Assembly: GCF_021245985.1 (NCBI RefSeq)
Contig: NZ_JAJQXA010000003.1
Location: forward strand, 124,001-188,000
Direction: 5' to 3'
Length of the DNA stretch: 64,000 bases
Source of the DNA: Flavobacterium soyae
GTDB lineage: Bacteria; Bacteroidota; Bacteroidia; Flavobacteriales; Flavobacteriaceae
The translations under genes and the position numbers were made by a program. This document shows, one piece after another, positions 28,450 through 38,286 of this stretch (position 1 is its first letter; the number at the start of each line of letters is the position of its first letter). The notes beneath the pieces are model-generated. The model was not told the DNA's origin. It saw only the letters and a list, made by a program, of their open reading frames with translations, and made no database searches.

Positions 28450-29576
28450 TATTTGTTAATGTCTTTTTCGAACAGTGTTTTATCCATATTGTAATAATCA
28501 ATGAAATCTTTTTCGCTTACCTGCCCTTTAAAAGGTGCATAATAATGCATTTTTTTCTCGTTTTCCTGCCAGCCGTGATTTCGCCATAAAAGGACATACG
28601 ATATTTTATAATCGCCAATTGCTTTAGAGAAAGTTCCTGTCCACCATTTTGGATCTGGAACAGCTTCATAACCTGCTTCGGCAATGGCTATTAATTTATG
28701 TTTTTCAAGACCTATTTCATTTAAAATCTTAAGCTGGTTTTGAACTTCTTCAATAAACTTTATTCCTTCCTTATCATTATTATTTTGATAAGAATCGAAA
28801 CTTAAAATATCGGCAAAATTATCTCCGGGATAATTCGCCAGAAAATCTTCTTTTGAGTTGAAACTGGAGGTATTGTAAACATAAATTAAATTATGTACAC
28901 CTTTTTTCTGCAGGTATTCAAATGTAAATTTCCATACAGTTTTAAACTCATCAGATGTACATTTTCCTTTTCCCCACCAAAACCAGCCTCCTGAAAGTTC
29001 ATGATAAGGTCTAAAAAGAATTGGAATATTTTTTCCTTTTTTATCTTTTAAGGATAGAAGGTAATTAGCCGCTTTATCTAACCATGAAACATATTTTTGA
29101 TGATTTTCTCCGCCTGGTAAAATAGTTTTTAGAGAATTTGGTGTATTATCCCAGGCATTTTTTCCTGTTACAGGATTATCAAAATGCCAGCTTATTGTAG
29201 AAATCCCCCCTCTTTCATTGGCTTCAATAATATATTGTTTCATTTTTTCGAATGGAATTCCGTCTATATTATTTATATCATCTTTTTCCAGACCCGCAAG
29301 ATCCCAGCCATAAACTGCAGGATAGTCTCCCACAACATCTTTTATGTCGCTTCGTTCGTTTTCATATTTCCAGTTTACTCCATACGCTAAATCGTCCTGA
29401 TGTCCAAAAAGATAACCCTTTTGTATGAGTTGATTCAGTTTTTTATACAGTAAAACTGTTTCAGGGGTTGCTTTTTTATCTGAAAGTGACAAATTTGTAT
29501 TACTATTAGTATGCTGTGCAGAGCAAGAGGTTCCTATTAATGCGGAGGCTAAAAGCTTAAAAAAGTATTTTTTCAT
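28449..29576 (-). CDS. Second GH26 beta-mannanase/mannobiohydrolase lipoprotein
   Basis: 375 residues, lipobox IGTSC at C18. GH26 signatures: acid/base E193 (FRPYHELSGGWFWWG) and nucleophile E300 (IAIAEAGYEAV). It is clearly diverged from the GH26 at 22226, so division of labour (endo versus exo) is plausible. First gene of the minus series, divergent from the AraC regulator. Confidence 0.88.
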   Translation of the reverse strand: MKKYFFKLLASALIGTSCSAQHTNSNTNLSLSDKKATPETVLLYKKLNQLIQKGYLFGHQDDLAYGVNWKYENERSDIKDVVGDYPAVYGWDLAGLEKDDINNIDGIPFEKMKQYIIEANERGGISTISWHFDNPVTGKNAWDNTPNSLKTILPGGENHQKYVSWLDKAANYLLSLKDKKGKNIPILFRPYHELSGGWFWWGKGKCTSDEFKTVWKFTFEYLQKKGVHNLIYVYNTSSFNSKEDFLANYPGDNFADILSFDSYQNNNDKEGIKFIEEVQNQLKILNEIGLEKHKLIAIAEAGYEAVPDPKWWTGTFSKAIGDYKISYVLLWRNHGWQENEKKMHYYAPFKGQVSEKDFIDYYNMDKTLFEKDINK

Positions 29577-29775
29577 TTTTTGAAAATATTGTTTTTCAGC
29601 ACATTTTCAGCTTTTGGTTAGAAATTGCTGTCTTATTGTTGAAGCTGAATTTTTCTATTTATAATTCGGTATTGTTTTCCTGATAAAATTATTAAAACTA
29701 TAAAAAGTTCAAGTATTAAAAATGATTAATGTTTATTATTAATACTGATTTTGTAAAGTTGATAATTCTATTTTT

Positions 29776-29783
29776 CAAAGATA
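29776..29783 (-). promoter_or_regulatory. TAnnTTTG box for the GH26-to-GH97 series
   Basis: Minus strand TATCTTTG about 200 bases upstream of the GH26 start; no good TTG partner. The 306-base divergent region 29577-29882 contains no gene. Confidence 0.35.
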
Positions 29784-29810
29784 AATGTATGTTTATAGCG
29801 TAATTAATAT

Positions 29811-29872
29811 TATTTTATCAATTATATATCATATTATTGCAGAAAAAAATCAATTGATATTTAGATAAAATA
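29811..29872. promoter_or_regulatory. Operator-like inverted repeats upstream of the AraC gene
   Basis: TATTTTATC (29811-29819) and GATAAAATA (29864-29872) are perfect complements. Inside them lie TATCAATT (29816) and AATTGATA (29852), again complementary. The set ends ten bases before the regulator ATG, so self-control is possible. Confidence 0.4.
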
Positions 29873-29882
29873 GTTTTAAGAG

Positions 29883-30761
29883 ATGAGTACTGCTAAAAAT
29901 TTTTATAGAGAAATCGCCCCGCTTTCAGCCGGAGATAGTTTTTTGGTCTTTGACAGGGTTAAGGATAGTTTTGATTTTCCTGTTCATTACCATCCCGAAT
30001 TTGAGATTAATTTTATTTTAAATGGAAAAGGAGTAAGGCGTGTAGTGGGAGATAATATTGAAGAAATTGATAATGTAGAATTGGTTTTGATTGGGCCAAA
30101 TTTATATCACGGCTGGGAATTAAATAAATGTACTAACAAAAAAATACACGAAATTACGATTCAGTTTCATAATGATTTATTTCATGAATCACTGCTTGCA
30201 CGACGAATCATGAATCCAATTCGTGATATGTTTAATAGGTCTATTCACGGAATTTTATTTTCTAAAAAAGCTGCCGAAGAATTAACTCCCAGATTGGTAA
30301 GTCTTTCTAAATTAGATGGTATGGATTATTTTCTGGAAATTACTTCCTTATTATATGATCTTGCTAATTCTAGAAATCAGCGATTACTTTCTACTTATAC
30401 TGTTGACTATGATAAGTTCGATGATTACGATAAAATGAAATTGGTTTATGAGTATGTGCAAAAACATTTTGCAAATAAAATTACTTTAGAGGATGTGGCA
30501 AATGTTGCTAGTATGTCTGTAATTTCGTTTAATCGTTTTATTAAAAAACGCACCGGAAAAACTTTTGTAAACTATATTAATGACATTCGTATTGGATATG
30601 CTGCACGCTGGCTTGTTGAGAAAGATTTGAGTGTTTCTGAAGTGGCTTTTAAATCTGGCTTTAATAATATTGCAAACTTTAATCGTAGTTTTAAGGCTAT
30701 TAAAAATTGTACTCCTAGTCAATATCGTGAGGATTTTTCTGGATTAAAACGTATTTTGTAG
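29883..30761 (+). CDS. AraC-family transcriptional regulator
   Basis: 292 residues: an N-terminal cupin-like sugar-binding half (PVHYHPEFEINFILNGKG) and a C-terminal double helix-turn-helix (ITLEDVANVASMSVISFNRFIKKRTGKTFVNY...). It is cytoplasmic and lies between the minus-strand mannan genes and the SusC operon, facing both promoters, so it probably controls both. No hybrid two-component system or ECF-sigma pair is seen here. Confidence 0.9.
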   Translation: MSTAKNFYREIAPLSAGDSFLVFDRVKDSFDFPVHYHPEFEINFILNGKGVRRVVGDNIEEIDNVELVLIGPNLYHGWELNKCTNKKIHEITIQFHNDLFHESLLARRIMNPIRDMFNRSIHGILFSKKAAEELTPRLVSLSKLDGMDYFLEITSLLYDLANSRNQRLLSTYTVDYDKFDDYDKMKLVYEYVQKHFANKITLEDVANVASMSVISFNRFIKKRTGKTFVNYINDIRIGYAARWLVEKDLSVSEVAFKSGFNNIANFNRSFKAIKNCTPSQYREDFSGLKRIL

Positions 30762-30793
30762 TGATACTTTTTTTGCATAAGTAAATATTATTT

Positions 30794-30828
30794 TTAACGA
30801 AAACGTTTGATTTTTATGATTTCGTTAA
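30794..30828. promoter_or_regulatory. 9-bp perfect inverted repeat downstream of the AraC gene
   Basis: TTAACGAAA (30794-30802) and TTTCGTTAA (30820-30828) with 17 bases between. It lies 33 bases after the regulator stop and about 240 bases before SusC, so it may be a weak terminator or a SusC operator. A TAGATTTG box at 30984-30991 is the best SusC -7 candidate. Gap 30762-31068 otherwise empty. Confidence 0.35.
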
Positions 30829-31068
30829 CTTTTCTGTATAATAGTGGTTGTTAAGGGTTGTTTCATTGTGAATAATTCATTTTTTACTTGATTTTATTTT
30901 ATTATGTGTTTTTTTAAGAAGATATAGTGAAAATATTATCATTAATTGATGAAATACTATCGATTTGATAATTGGATCTGTTATAGATTTGTTAAATAAT
31001 TTCGAAGTAAAAGTTGCCCTTACTGCTTAATTATGAATTAAACAAATTTAAACTAACCAATACTTATT

Positions 31069-34000
31069 ATGAAAAAACTAATGACTAACTTTATTCATTG
31101 GAACGCGAACCACAGAGCGGTTCCATTGATTTTATTTCTGTTACTGACAAGTAATTATATTGCTGCTCAGGGTAAAATATCGGGAACAGTAACTGATGAA
31201 AAAGGTTTATCGATTCCTGGTGCAAATATCTCGATAGCAGGATCGAAGACAACTACTTCAACTGATTTTGACGGAAAATATTCTATTGATGCTCCTTCAA
31301 ATGCAACTTTAGTATATTCATTTATTGGATTTAATACACAAAGAATCGCAGTTGATGGTAAAAGAACAATCAATGTAATCTTAAGATCAAGTGCTGAAGA
31401 CTTAAAAGATGTAGTTGTAATTGGTTACGGTACACAAAAGAGAAAAGATGTAAACAGTGCTATTTCTAGTATTAATTCAAAAGATATTGAAAACTTAAAA
31501 GTTGCATCGTTTGATCAAATGATGCAGGGTAAAGCTGCCGGGGTGGTTGTAAATAGCAATTCTGGTGAACCTGGAAGTAACGTTTCGGTAAGAATTAGAG
31601 GGGTTTCGTCTTTAACAGGAACAAACGAACCTTTATATGTAATAGATGGAGTGCCAATTTCAGGAGATGCAAGAAATTCATCAACTTCGGGAAGAAATGC
31701 ACAGGGAAATTCTAATTTCTCTAATAGCGGTAATATAACACAAAGCCCTTTAGCTCTTATTAATCCAAGTGATATTGAATCTATTGATATTTTAAAAGAC
31801 GCTTCGGCAACCGCTATTTATGGTTCTCGTGGTGCTAATGGTGTTATTATTGTAACAACAAAGTCTGGTAAAAAAGGTACTGGTAAATTATCTTTTGAAA
31901 ATTCTTATACAATAAGTAACCTGCCAAAGAAACTTCATTCTATGAATCTGCAGGAATATGCAAGACATCAAAATGCTTTGTCTGCTGTATATGATCCAAC
32001 TTCTTTCAGACCTGAATTTGCTCATCCTGAACTTTTAGGAAAAGGTACTGACTGGCAGGATGCAATTTATGAAACAGGATTTATGACTTCTAATCAGCTT
32101 TCTTTTTCAGGTGGTAAAGAAGGGGTAAATTACTATATATCCGGAGGTGTTTTAAATCAGGAAGGTATTGTTATCGAATCTGGATTTAAAAGATATAATT
32201 TTAGAACAAATATTGATGCTAAAGTTAATTCGTTTATAAAAGTTGGAGTTAATGTAAGTGGTGCAATTACGGATGAAAAATTAACTCTTAACGGGCAGTT
32301 TAATGGTGTAGTTGCTACGTCATTATTGGCAACTCCAGATGTTGCAGTTAGAGAACTTTCGGGTGCATTTGCCGGCCCGCCTGCTGGAGGAGCGACATCT
32401 TTTGTTAACCCGGTTGCTACTTCTTTATTAGGATCAAATACATTGGTTAGAAAAAACTATTCAGGAAATTTCTATACTCAGATTGATATATTAAAAGGTT
32501 TAGAATATCGTTTTGAGGCTGGTGGTTATATATATGATAATTTAGGTCAAAGATTTGATCCAATGTATTCGTTGGGGAATGCGGTAAAAAGTTTTGCCAA
32601 TTTATATTACAGCCCATCTTCTGGTAACTCATGGAATTTAAAAAACATGCTTACTTACAGAAAAACTATTGGCAGACATAATTTTACTGTTCTTGCGGTT
32701 CAGGAGTCAAACAGAGCTCACTGGGAAGGATATACAATAACAGGTTATGGATATAAAGATAACAATGACAAATCATTGGCTGCATCTGATTTATCAAAAG
32801 CGGTTACAAATGGTGTTTATTCAGGAACTCAGACCTTGGCTTCTTATTTAGGAAGGGTTGTTTATGATTTTGGTGATAAATACAGCGTTACAGGAGCAGT
32901 AAGAACAGATGGTTCTTCTAAGTTTTTCGTAGGAAACAAATGGGGGGTTTTTAGCTCTGCCAGCGGTTCCTGGAAACTTTCTCATGAGGATTTTATGGCA
33001 AATACGAGAAAGTATGTTGATAATATTAAACTTAGAGTGGGCTGGGGACAAACTGGTAATAACCAGATTGGTAATAACTTATATGATTCTAACCTGCATT
33101 TGATTAACAGTTCAATGGGAACTTCTTATCTGCCGTCAAATACAGCTAATAAAGATTTGAAATGGGAAACTCAGGAACAGACCAACTTAGGATTGGATTT
33201 TACAATGTTTGATTCAAAACTTTCTGCAACAATAGATGTGTATCAAAAAGTTTCTAAAGATTTCTTGTATCAGGTTCCTCTGCCAAACTTTCTTTCTGGA
33301 GGTGGTGATTATGAGGGTGGTGTAAACCCTCCTTCTTTTAATCTTGGAAGTATGAAAAACAAGGGTATTGAGATTACTCTTAATTATACACAGCAATTTA
33401 CACCAAATTTTTCATGGAACGCAAGTGCAAACTTTACAAAATATGAAAATGAAGTTACCAATATGGCAGGCTTAAACATTGTTAAAACAATGGGTACACT
33501 GGCTTATAATACGGTAACGGTATCGAGAACTCAGGAAGGTCTGCCTATAGGTTCATTTTTAGGTTATGAAGCAACAGGTATTTACAGAACAGATGAAGAT
33601 TTATTAACTTATGGCTACGAAAATGCTGCAGGTACAAGAGTACCTTTAAAAAACGGAACAAATTCATTACAGCCAAACTTTATAAAAGGAGATGTAATTT
33701 ACAAGGATCAAAATAATGATGGTATTATTGATACAAAAGATTTAGTTACTATTGGAAATCCAAATCCAAAATTCACTTACGGTTTAACAAACAACTTTAA
33801 GTATAAAAATGTTGATTTATCTATTTTTCTTCAGGGAACTTCTGGAAACAAGCTGATGAACTTAACTCGTATGTCTGGTACATTAAACAGTAATTTAGGT
33901 ACAAATTATTTAACAGATGCGGCTGATTTTTATTCTGCAGACAATTTAGATGCTTCACTGCCTAGACCTTCTGCTTACAATGATATCAATAATGCGGTTT

Positions 34001-34266
34001 CGTCACGAATTATAGAAGATGGATCATACTTAAGAATTCAGAATGTAACTTTAGGTTATTCTCTTCCTTCTGACGTAATCTCAAAAATAAAATTAACAAG
34101 ATTGAGAATTTACGCTTCTGGACAAAACTTATACACTTTTACCAAATATAAAGGATATGATCCTGAAGTTGGTTCTTACAATCAAGATGCATTATTATCA
34201 GGTGTTGATAATGGTCGTTATCCTGTGCCTAGACAAATATCTTTTGGTTTTAATGTTGAATTTTAA
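31069..34266 (+). CDS. SusC/RagA-family TonB-dependent oligosaccharide transporter
   Basis: 1065 residues with a signal peptide (about 1-35). A carboxypeptidase D regulatory-like domain follows (KISGTVTDEKGLSIPGANI, about 36-110), then the TonB box region (DVVVIGYGTQKRKD), plug domain (VRIRGVSSLTGTNEPLYVIDGVP, SIDILKDASATAIYGSRGANGVI) and a 22-strand barrel ending ISFGFNVEF. It acts in the outer membrane with the SusD lipoprotein encoded 11 bases downstream. Confidence 0.95.
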   Translation: MKKLMTNFIHWNANHRAVPLILFLLLTSNYIAAQGKISGTVTDEKGLSIPGANISIAGSKTTTSTDFDGKYSIDAPSNATLVYSFIGFNTQRIAVDGKRTINVILRSSAEDLKDVVVIGYGTQKRKDVNSAISSINSKDIENLKVASFDQMMQGKAAGVVVNSNSGEPGSNVSVRIRGVSSLTGTNEPLYVIDGVPISGDARNSSTSGRNAQGNSNFSNSGNITQSPLALINPSDIESIDILKDASATAIYGSRGANGVIIVTTKSGKKGTGKLSFENSYTISNLPKKLHSMNLQEYARHQNALSAVYDPTSFRPEFAHPELLGKGTDWQDAIYETGFMTSNQLSFSGGKEGVNYYISGGVLNQEGIVIESGFKRYNFRTNIDAKVNSFIKVGVNVSGAITDEKLTLNGQFNGVVATSLLATPDVAVRELSGAFAGPPAGGATSFVNPVATSLLGSNTLVRKNYSGNFYTQIDILKGLEYRFEAGGYIYDNLGQRFDPMYSLGNAVKSFANLYYSPSSGNSWNLKNMLTYRKTIGRHNFTVLAVQESNRAHWEGYTITGYGYKDNNDKSLAASDLSKAVTNGVYSGTQTLASYLGRVVYDFGDKYSVTGAVRTDGSSKFFVGNKWGVFSSASGSWKLSHEDFMANTRKYVDNIKLRVGWGQTGNNQIGNNLYDSNLHLINSSMGTSYLPSNTANKDLKWETQEQTNLGLDFTMFDSKLSATIDVYQKVSKDFLYQVPLPNFLSGGGDYEGGVNPPSFNLGSMKNKGIEITLNYTQQFTPNFSWNASANFTKYENEVTNMAGLNIVKTMGTLAYNTVTVSRTQEGLPIGSFLGYEATGIYRTDEDLLTYGYENAAGTRVPLKNGTNSLQPNFIKGDVIYKDQNNDGIIDTKDLVTIGNPNPKFTYGLTNNFKYKNVDLSIFLQGTSGNKLMNLTRMSGTLNSNLGTNYLTDAADFYSADNLDASLPRPSAYNDINNAVSSRIIEDGSYLRIQNVTLGYSLPSDVISKIKLTRLRIYASGQNLYTFTKYKGYDPEVGSYNQDALLSGVDNGRYPVPRQISFGFNVEF

Positions 34267-34277
34267 TACGAATTAAT

Positions 34278-35876
34278 ATGAAAAATATAATAAAAAGAAG
34301 TGGTGCAGCTGCTTTGACGCTGCTAATGTTAATATCTTCTTCTTGCTCTCAGGACTTTTTAGACGTGCCTGCAGAAGGAGTGCCTACAATAGGAAATTAT
34401 TACGATTCTGATGTAAAATTGGACAATGCAAGTAACGGGCTTTATGGTATTGTTTGGTTTAATATGAATAAGGAAGGTTTTTATGGTATTACCGATGTTA
34501 TATCTGGTAATATGTATGCGGGGCCTTATAACGAATTTGGTAAGTTTACAGATTTGAGTTTTACTAATTCACAGTCTTTTATTGGAGATTCATGGAGATC
34601 ATGTTTTGGGGCTGTTGCAAATTGTAACACATATATAAGTTTACTTCCTCAAAGTGTTGGGCCGGATGTAAGCAGCGAAGCCTTAAACAATGCTTTAGGC
34701 GAAATGCATTTTATCAGAGCTTTTTCATACTTCTTTTTGGTAAGATTATGGGGTAACGTGCCAATTATTGAAAACAATGCTGATTATTCTAAGAATTTTG
34801 TTATTCCAAGTAATCCTGTAGCAGATGTTTATACGTTTATAGAGAACGATTTAAAATTTGCTATTGCCAATTTAAGATCTAAAAACAGAGGATCTGATTA
34901 TGCTGCAAATGCACACGTTTCAAGCGGTTCTGCAAAAGCTCTTTTGGCAAAAGTATATCTGTATCAAAAGAAATATGATCTGGCAAGAGCTATGGCTCAG
35001 GAAGTAATTAACAGCGGCGAATTTAAATTATTGGGTGGTGATGAACTGCCAACAAAATCTTTTGCTGATTTATGGCTTCAAAAAAATAATAACAATGAAG
35101 AGTCTATCTTTTCATGGCAGTGGACTGGTGCAGGAACTTATTTTGAGGGGAACTTTTCAAACACATTGTTTGCTCCGGAGAACAGATTAGTAGAGACTTC
35201 ATATTCAGGTCAGATTGCGCCGTCTCAGGATTTAATTCATAATGTTTATGAGCCGGGAGATAAAAGAAGAGCAGAAACATTTATGCTTCCTGGAGATTAT
35301 TACCCAAACCTGACTTATGCACAAACACTTGCAGTAGATTCTCCAAAACTTTTAGGATATACTTTTGAAGAAGCTAATCAAGCTCAGAATTCAGGATCCG
35401 GTTTGAAAAAATATGTAATAGGGAAAGAGAATTTACCAATAACAGGACCATTCAATGCACCATTTAATGGAGAAAGCAGTATGAATAGTTATATGATGCG
35501 TTATGCTGAACTGCTTTTAATTCATGCCGAAGCAATTTTAGGGTCACAATCAGGAAGCACTTCTGATCCTGCAGCCTTAAAATCATTTAACGCAGTACGT
35601 AAAAGAGCTGGTCTGCCAATTAAAGCTTCTATTTCATTTGATGATATCTTTAAAGAAAGACGTGCAGAATTAGCTTGTGAAGGAGATTATTATTTTGATT
35701 TAGGTCGTTTGCCATTTGCTCAGGCAAAAGCAATTTTAGAGGCTCAAAACAGAGGAGATAAGCAAACACCGAAACATATTACAATTTCGGCATCAAATCT
35801 TTTACTGCCTTATCCGGCAGATGATTTAATTAAAAATCCAAAATTAACAGAAGTAGCACCGTATACTTTTAAATAA
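34278..35876 (+). CDS. SusD/RagB-family glycan-binding lipoprotein
   Basis: 532 residues, lipobox SSSC at C23. The SusD TPR-rich fold is indicated by GEMHFIRAFSYFFLVRLWGNVPI, GSAKALLAKVYLYQKKYDLARAMAQEV and the C-terminal FKERRAELACEGDYYFDLGR. It caps the SusC pore and binds oligosaccharides at the surface. It lies directly between SusC and the surface glycan-binding protein. Confidence 0.93.
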   Translation: MKNIIKRSGAAALTLLMLISSSCSQDFLDVPAEGVPTIGNYYDSDVKLDNASNGLYGIVWFNMNKEGFYGITDVISGNMYAGPYNEFGKFTDLSFTNSQSFIGDSWRSCFGAVANCNTYISLLPQSVGPDVSSEALNNALGEMHFIRAFSYFFLVRLWGNVPIIENNADYSKNFVIPSNPVADVYTFIENDLKFAIANLRSKNRGSDYAANAHVSSGSAKALLAKVYLYQKKYDLARAMAQEVINSGEFKLLGGDELPTKSFADLWLQKNNNNEESIFSWQWTGAGTYFEGNFSNTLFAPENRLVETSYSGQIAPSQDLIHNVYEPGDKRRAETFMLPGDYYPNLTYAQTLAVDSPKLLGYTFEEANQAQNSGSGLKKYVIGKENLPITGPFNAPFNGESSMNSYMMRYAELLLIHAEAILGSQSGSTSDPAALKSFNAVRKRAGLPIKASISFDDIFKERRAELACEGDYYFDLGRLPFAQAKAILEAQNRGDKQTPKHITISASNLLLPYPADDLIKNPKLTEVAPYTFK

Positions 35877-35893
35877 TTTTTAAAAATAAAAAT

Positions 35894-36952
35894 ATGAAAA
35901 ATATAAAAATTGTTTCGTTAGCAGCATGCATGGCATGGATGTTATCTTTAATGCTTTTTACTTCATGCTCAAGTGATGACAGCAGCGCTGAGGTTTATAC
36001 TGGTGCTCCTGTAATAGAATCAGTTATGCCTTCTGGTTATAATGCAGATGGAAGTCTTAAACCATTGACTCCGGTAACATTAGTAGATCCAAAAAATTAT
36101 TATGTAATTCACGGTAAAGGATTGCTTACCACGAAAAAAGTATACTTTAATGATTTTGATACCTATTTCAGACCAACATTTGTAACAGATACTGATATAA
36201 TTATATTGGTTGATGAAGACACTCCTTATGCTAATGCTTCTAATCAGTTAAAAGTGGTTACAGAAAGAGGAACTGTTGTGTATAATTTGACAGTTGCCCC
36301 GCCGGTACCTACATTTAGCGGTTTTAATTCTATCAATTGTGCAGAGGGAGATCAGGTAATAATTAAAGGCAAATATTTCCTAAACCCTGTAGTTACCCTG
36401 GCAGAAACACCAACACAGCCTGCAGTTCCTGTTACAGTTGTATCTTCAACTTTAGAGCAGATAGTGGTAAAAATCCCGGCAAATGCAAATCACAGATATC
36501 TTTCTGTAGCTAATATATCCGGAGCAGCCGTATCAAAAGAAGCTATAGGAACAGCATTATACGATGATATATTGTATGGTGTGCAATGGGGAGGTCCATG
36601 GGCTGGAAAAGGAGTTAATTTTGCTTTTGAAGGAGATTCTTATCAGGGCGAAAAATCATGGCAATGGGAATTTGGTCAATGGGATGGAGGAAACTGGGGT
36701 TTCAATGTTGATTTAACCCCATACAAAGCATTACGTATCGCCATTAAAGGTTCAAAAACCGGACGAGTTAATTTTAGTGTAAACGGCGGAGCAAACTATG
36801 TTTTACCTGTTACAACTTCATGGGTTTATCTGGAAATTCCTTTTAGCGATTTAGGAAATCCTACGAGTCTTTGGATGCTTACCTTCCAGGAATCAAATAA
36901 TGATGGAGGTAATACTGTATTATTTGATGATATAGGATTTGTATTAAAATAA
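35894..36952 (+). CDS. Surface glycan-binding lipoprotein with IPT/TIG domains
   Basis: 352 residues, lipobox FTSC at C25 followed by an acidic stretch (SSDDSSAE), a surface-export signal. Two IPT/TIG Ig-like domains (about 35-130, 135-215) precede a C-terminal jelly-roll of about 130 residues (WEFGQWDGGNWGF, LFDDIGFVLK) likely to bind glycan. It occupies the SusE/SGBP position. The ligand is presumably mannan by context. Confidence 0.8.
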   Translation: MKNIKIVSLAACMAWMLSLMLFTSCSSDDSSAEVYTGAPVIESVMPSGYNADGSLKPLTPVTLVDPKNYYVIHGKGLLTTKKVYFNDFDTYFRPTFVTDTDIIILVDEDTPYANASNQLKVVTERGTVVYNLTVAPPVPTFSGFNSINCAEGDQVIIKGKYFLNPVVTLAETPTQPAVPVTVVSSTLEQIVVKIPANANHRYLSVANISGAAVSKEAIGTALYDDILYGVQWGGPWAGKGVNFAFEGDSYQGEKSWQWEFGQWDGGNWGFNVDLTPYKALRIAIKGSKTGRVNFSVNGGANYVLPVTTSWVYLEIPFSDLGNPTSLWMLTFQESNNDGGNTVLFDDIGFVLK

Positions 36953-36979
36953 ATAAAGTTGCTTTTTTGAGTTAGTTTA

Positions 36980-37017
36980 AGATATTCCCTAATTGAAAAG
37001 TTAGGGAATATCTTTTT
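36980..37017 (+). terminator. Hairpin terminator inside the SusC operon
   Basis: A perfect 13-bp stem AGATATTCCCTAA/TTAGGGAATATCT, 8-base loop, then T residues. It separates the transport genes from GH27 and GH5, and could lower enzyme-gene expression relative to transport. Confidence 0.75.
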
Positions 37018-37042
37018 ATAAATGTGTTTTTAATTTTATAAA

Positions 37043-38275
37043 ATGAAGAAAATTATTTTAGGATTAGCTTTATGTGTCTCCGTTTTTGGTTTCAGCCAGG
37101 GGAATACACATACGCTGACTGCAGGAAAATTTGAAGGTCTGGCCATGACGCCGCCAATGGGATGGAATTCATGGAATACTTTTGCAACAAATATTGATGA
37201 AAAATTGGTAAAAGAAACCGCTGATATAATGGTTTCATCAGGAATGGCTGCTGCCGGTTACAATTATATAGTATTAGATGATGGCTGGATGGCCAAAGAA
37301 CGTGATGCAAACGGAGATTTAGTTCCGGACCCTGTTAAATTCCCTAACGGAATGAAATCTGTAATCGATTATGTACACAGTAAAGGCTTAAAATTTGGCT
37401 TGTACAATTGTGCCGGAACGCAAACCTGCGCGGGATATCCGGGAACTCGTGGTTATGAATATCAGGATGCTCGTTTTTATGCTAAACTAGGAATCGATTT
37501 TTTAAAATACGATTGGTGTAACACAAAAGGAATTACTGCACCAGAAGCTTATACAACCATGAGCAACGCATTAAAAACTGCAGGACGGCCAATTGTTTTC
37601 AGCCTTTGCGAATGGGGAGATAATCTGCCGTGGGAGTGGGGAAAACCTGTTGGAAATCTTTGGAGAATTTCCGGAGATATTTATCCTTGCTTTGACTGCG
37701 AATTCAAACATCCTGAAAACTGGTCTTCCTGGGGATTTATGAAAATTGCCGAAATGCGAAAAGACATCCGTAAATATTCCGGACCGGATCATTGGAATGA
37801 TTTTGATATGATGGAAGTTGGAAACGAAATGAACGATACTGAAGATAAATCACATTTTGCAATGTGGTGTATGCTTTCGTCGCCGCTTATTGCAGGAAAT
37901 GATTTCAGAAAAATGTCAAAAGAAACATTAGCGATTTTAACCAATAAAGAATTAATCGCTGTAAATCAGGATAAATTAGGAATTCAGGGTTTTAAGCATT
38001 CAGCAGAAGACGGTTTAGAAGTCTGGGTAAAACCTTTATCTGATGGAAATTGGGCGGTTACTTTTTTAAACAGAAGTGAAGTTTCTAAAAAAATTAATTT
38101 CGATTGGAAAAAGAATGCAATAAAAGATGTAGATTTCGGCTATGAAGCTGATTTTAATAAAACTACATTCAAATTAAAAAATCTTTGGACTAATAAAGAT
38201 TCAGGAAATACAAAAAAGAATTTTGCAGCAGAATTAGCTTCGCATGATTGCATAACATTAAAATTGTCTCTTTAA
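37043..38275 (+). CDS. GH27 alpha-galactosidase
   Basis: 410 residues with signal peptide (1-18). The GH27 barrel shows MTPPMGWNSWN, YIVLDDGWM, nucleophile D157 (FLKYDWCN) and acid/base D255 (HWNDFDMMEVGN), with a C-terminal beta domain. The enzyme removes alpha-1,6-galactose from galactomannan. Start lies 26 bases after the hairpin terminator and the GH5 gene follows 11 bases later. Confidence 0.92.
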   Translation: MKKIILGLALCVSVFGFSQGNTHTLTAGKFEGLAMTPPMGWNSWNTFATNIDEKLVKETADIMVSSGMAAAGYNYIVLDDGWMAKERDANGDLVPDPVKFPNGMKSVIDYVHSKGLKFGLYNCAGTQTCAGYPGTRGYEYQDARFYAKLGIDFLKYDWCNTKGITAPEAYTTMSNALKTAGRPIVFSLCEWGDNLPWEWGKPVGNLWRISGDIYPCFDCEFKHPENWSSWGFMKIAEMRKDIRKYSGPDHWNDFDMMEVGNEMNDTEDKSHFAMWCMLSSPLIAGNDFRKMSKETLAILTNKELIAVNQDKLGIQGFKHSAEDGLEVWVKPLSDGNWAVTFLNRSEVSKKINFDWKKNAIKDVDFGYEADFNKTTFKLKNLWTNKDSGNTKKNFAAELASHDCITLKLSL

Positions 38276-38286
38276 AATTTAAATTT

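Noticed and set aside
38248..38286. Upstream start for the GH5 glucanase
   Set aside because: It would overlap GH27 and put a non-signal stretch before the obvious signal peptide starting at 38287.
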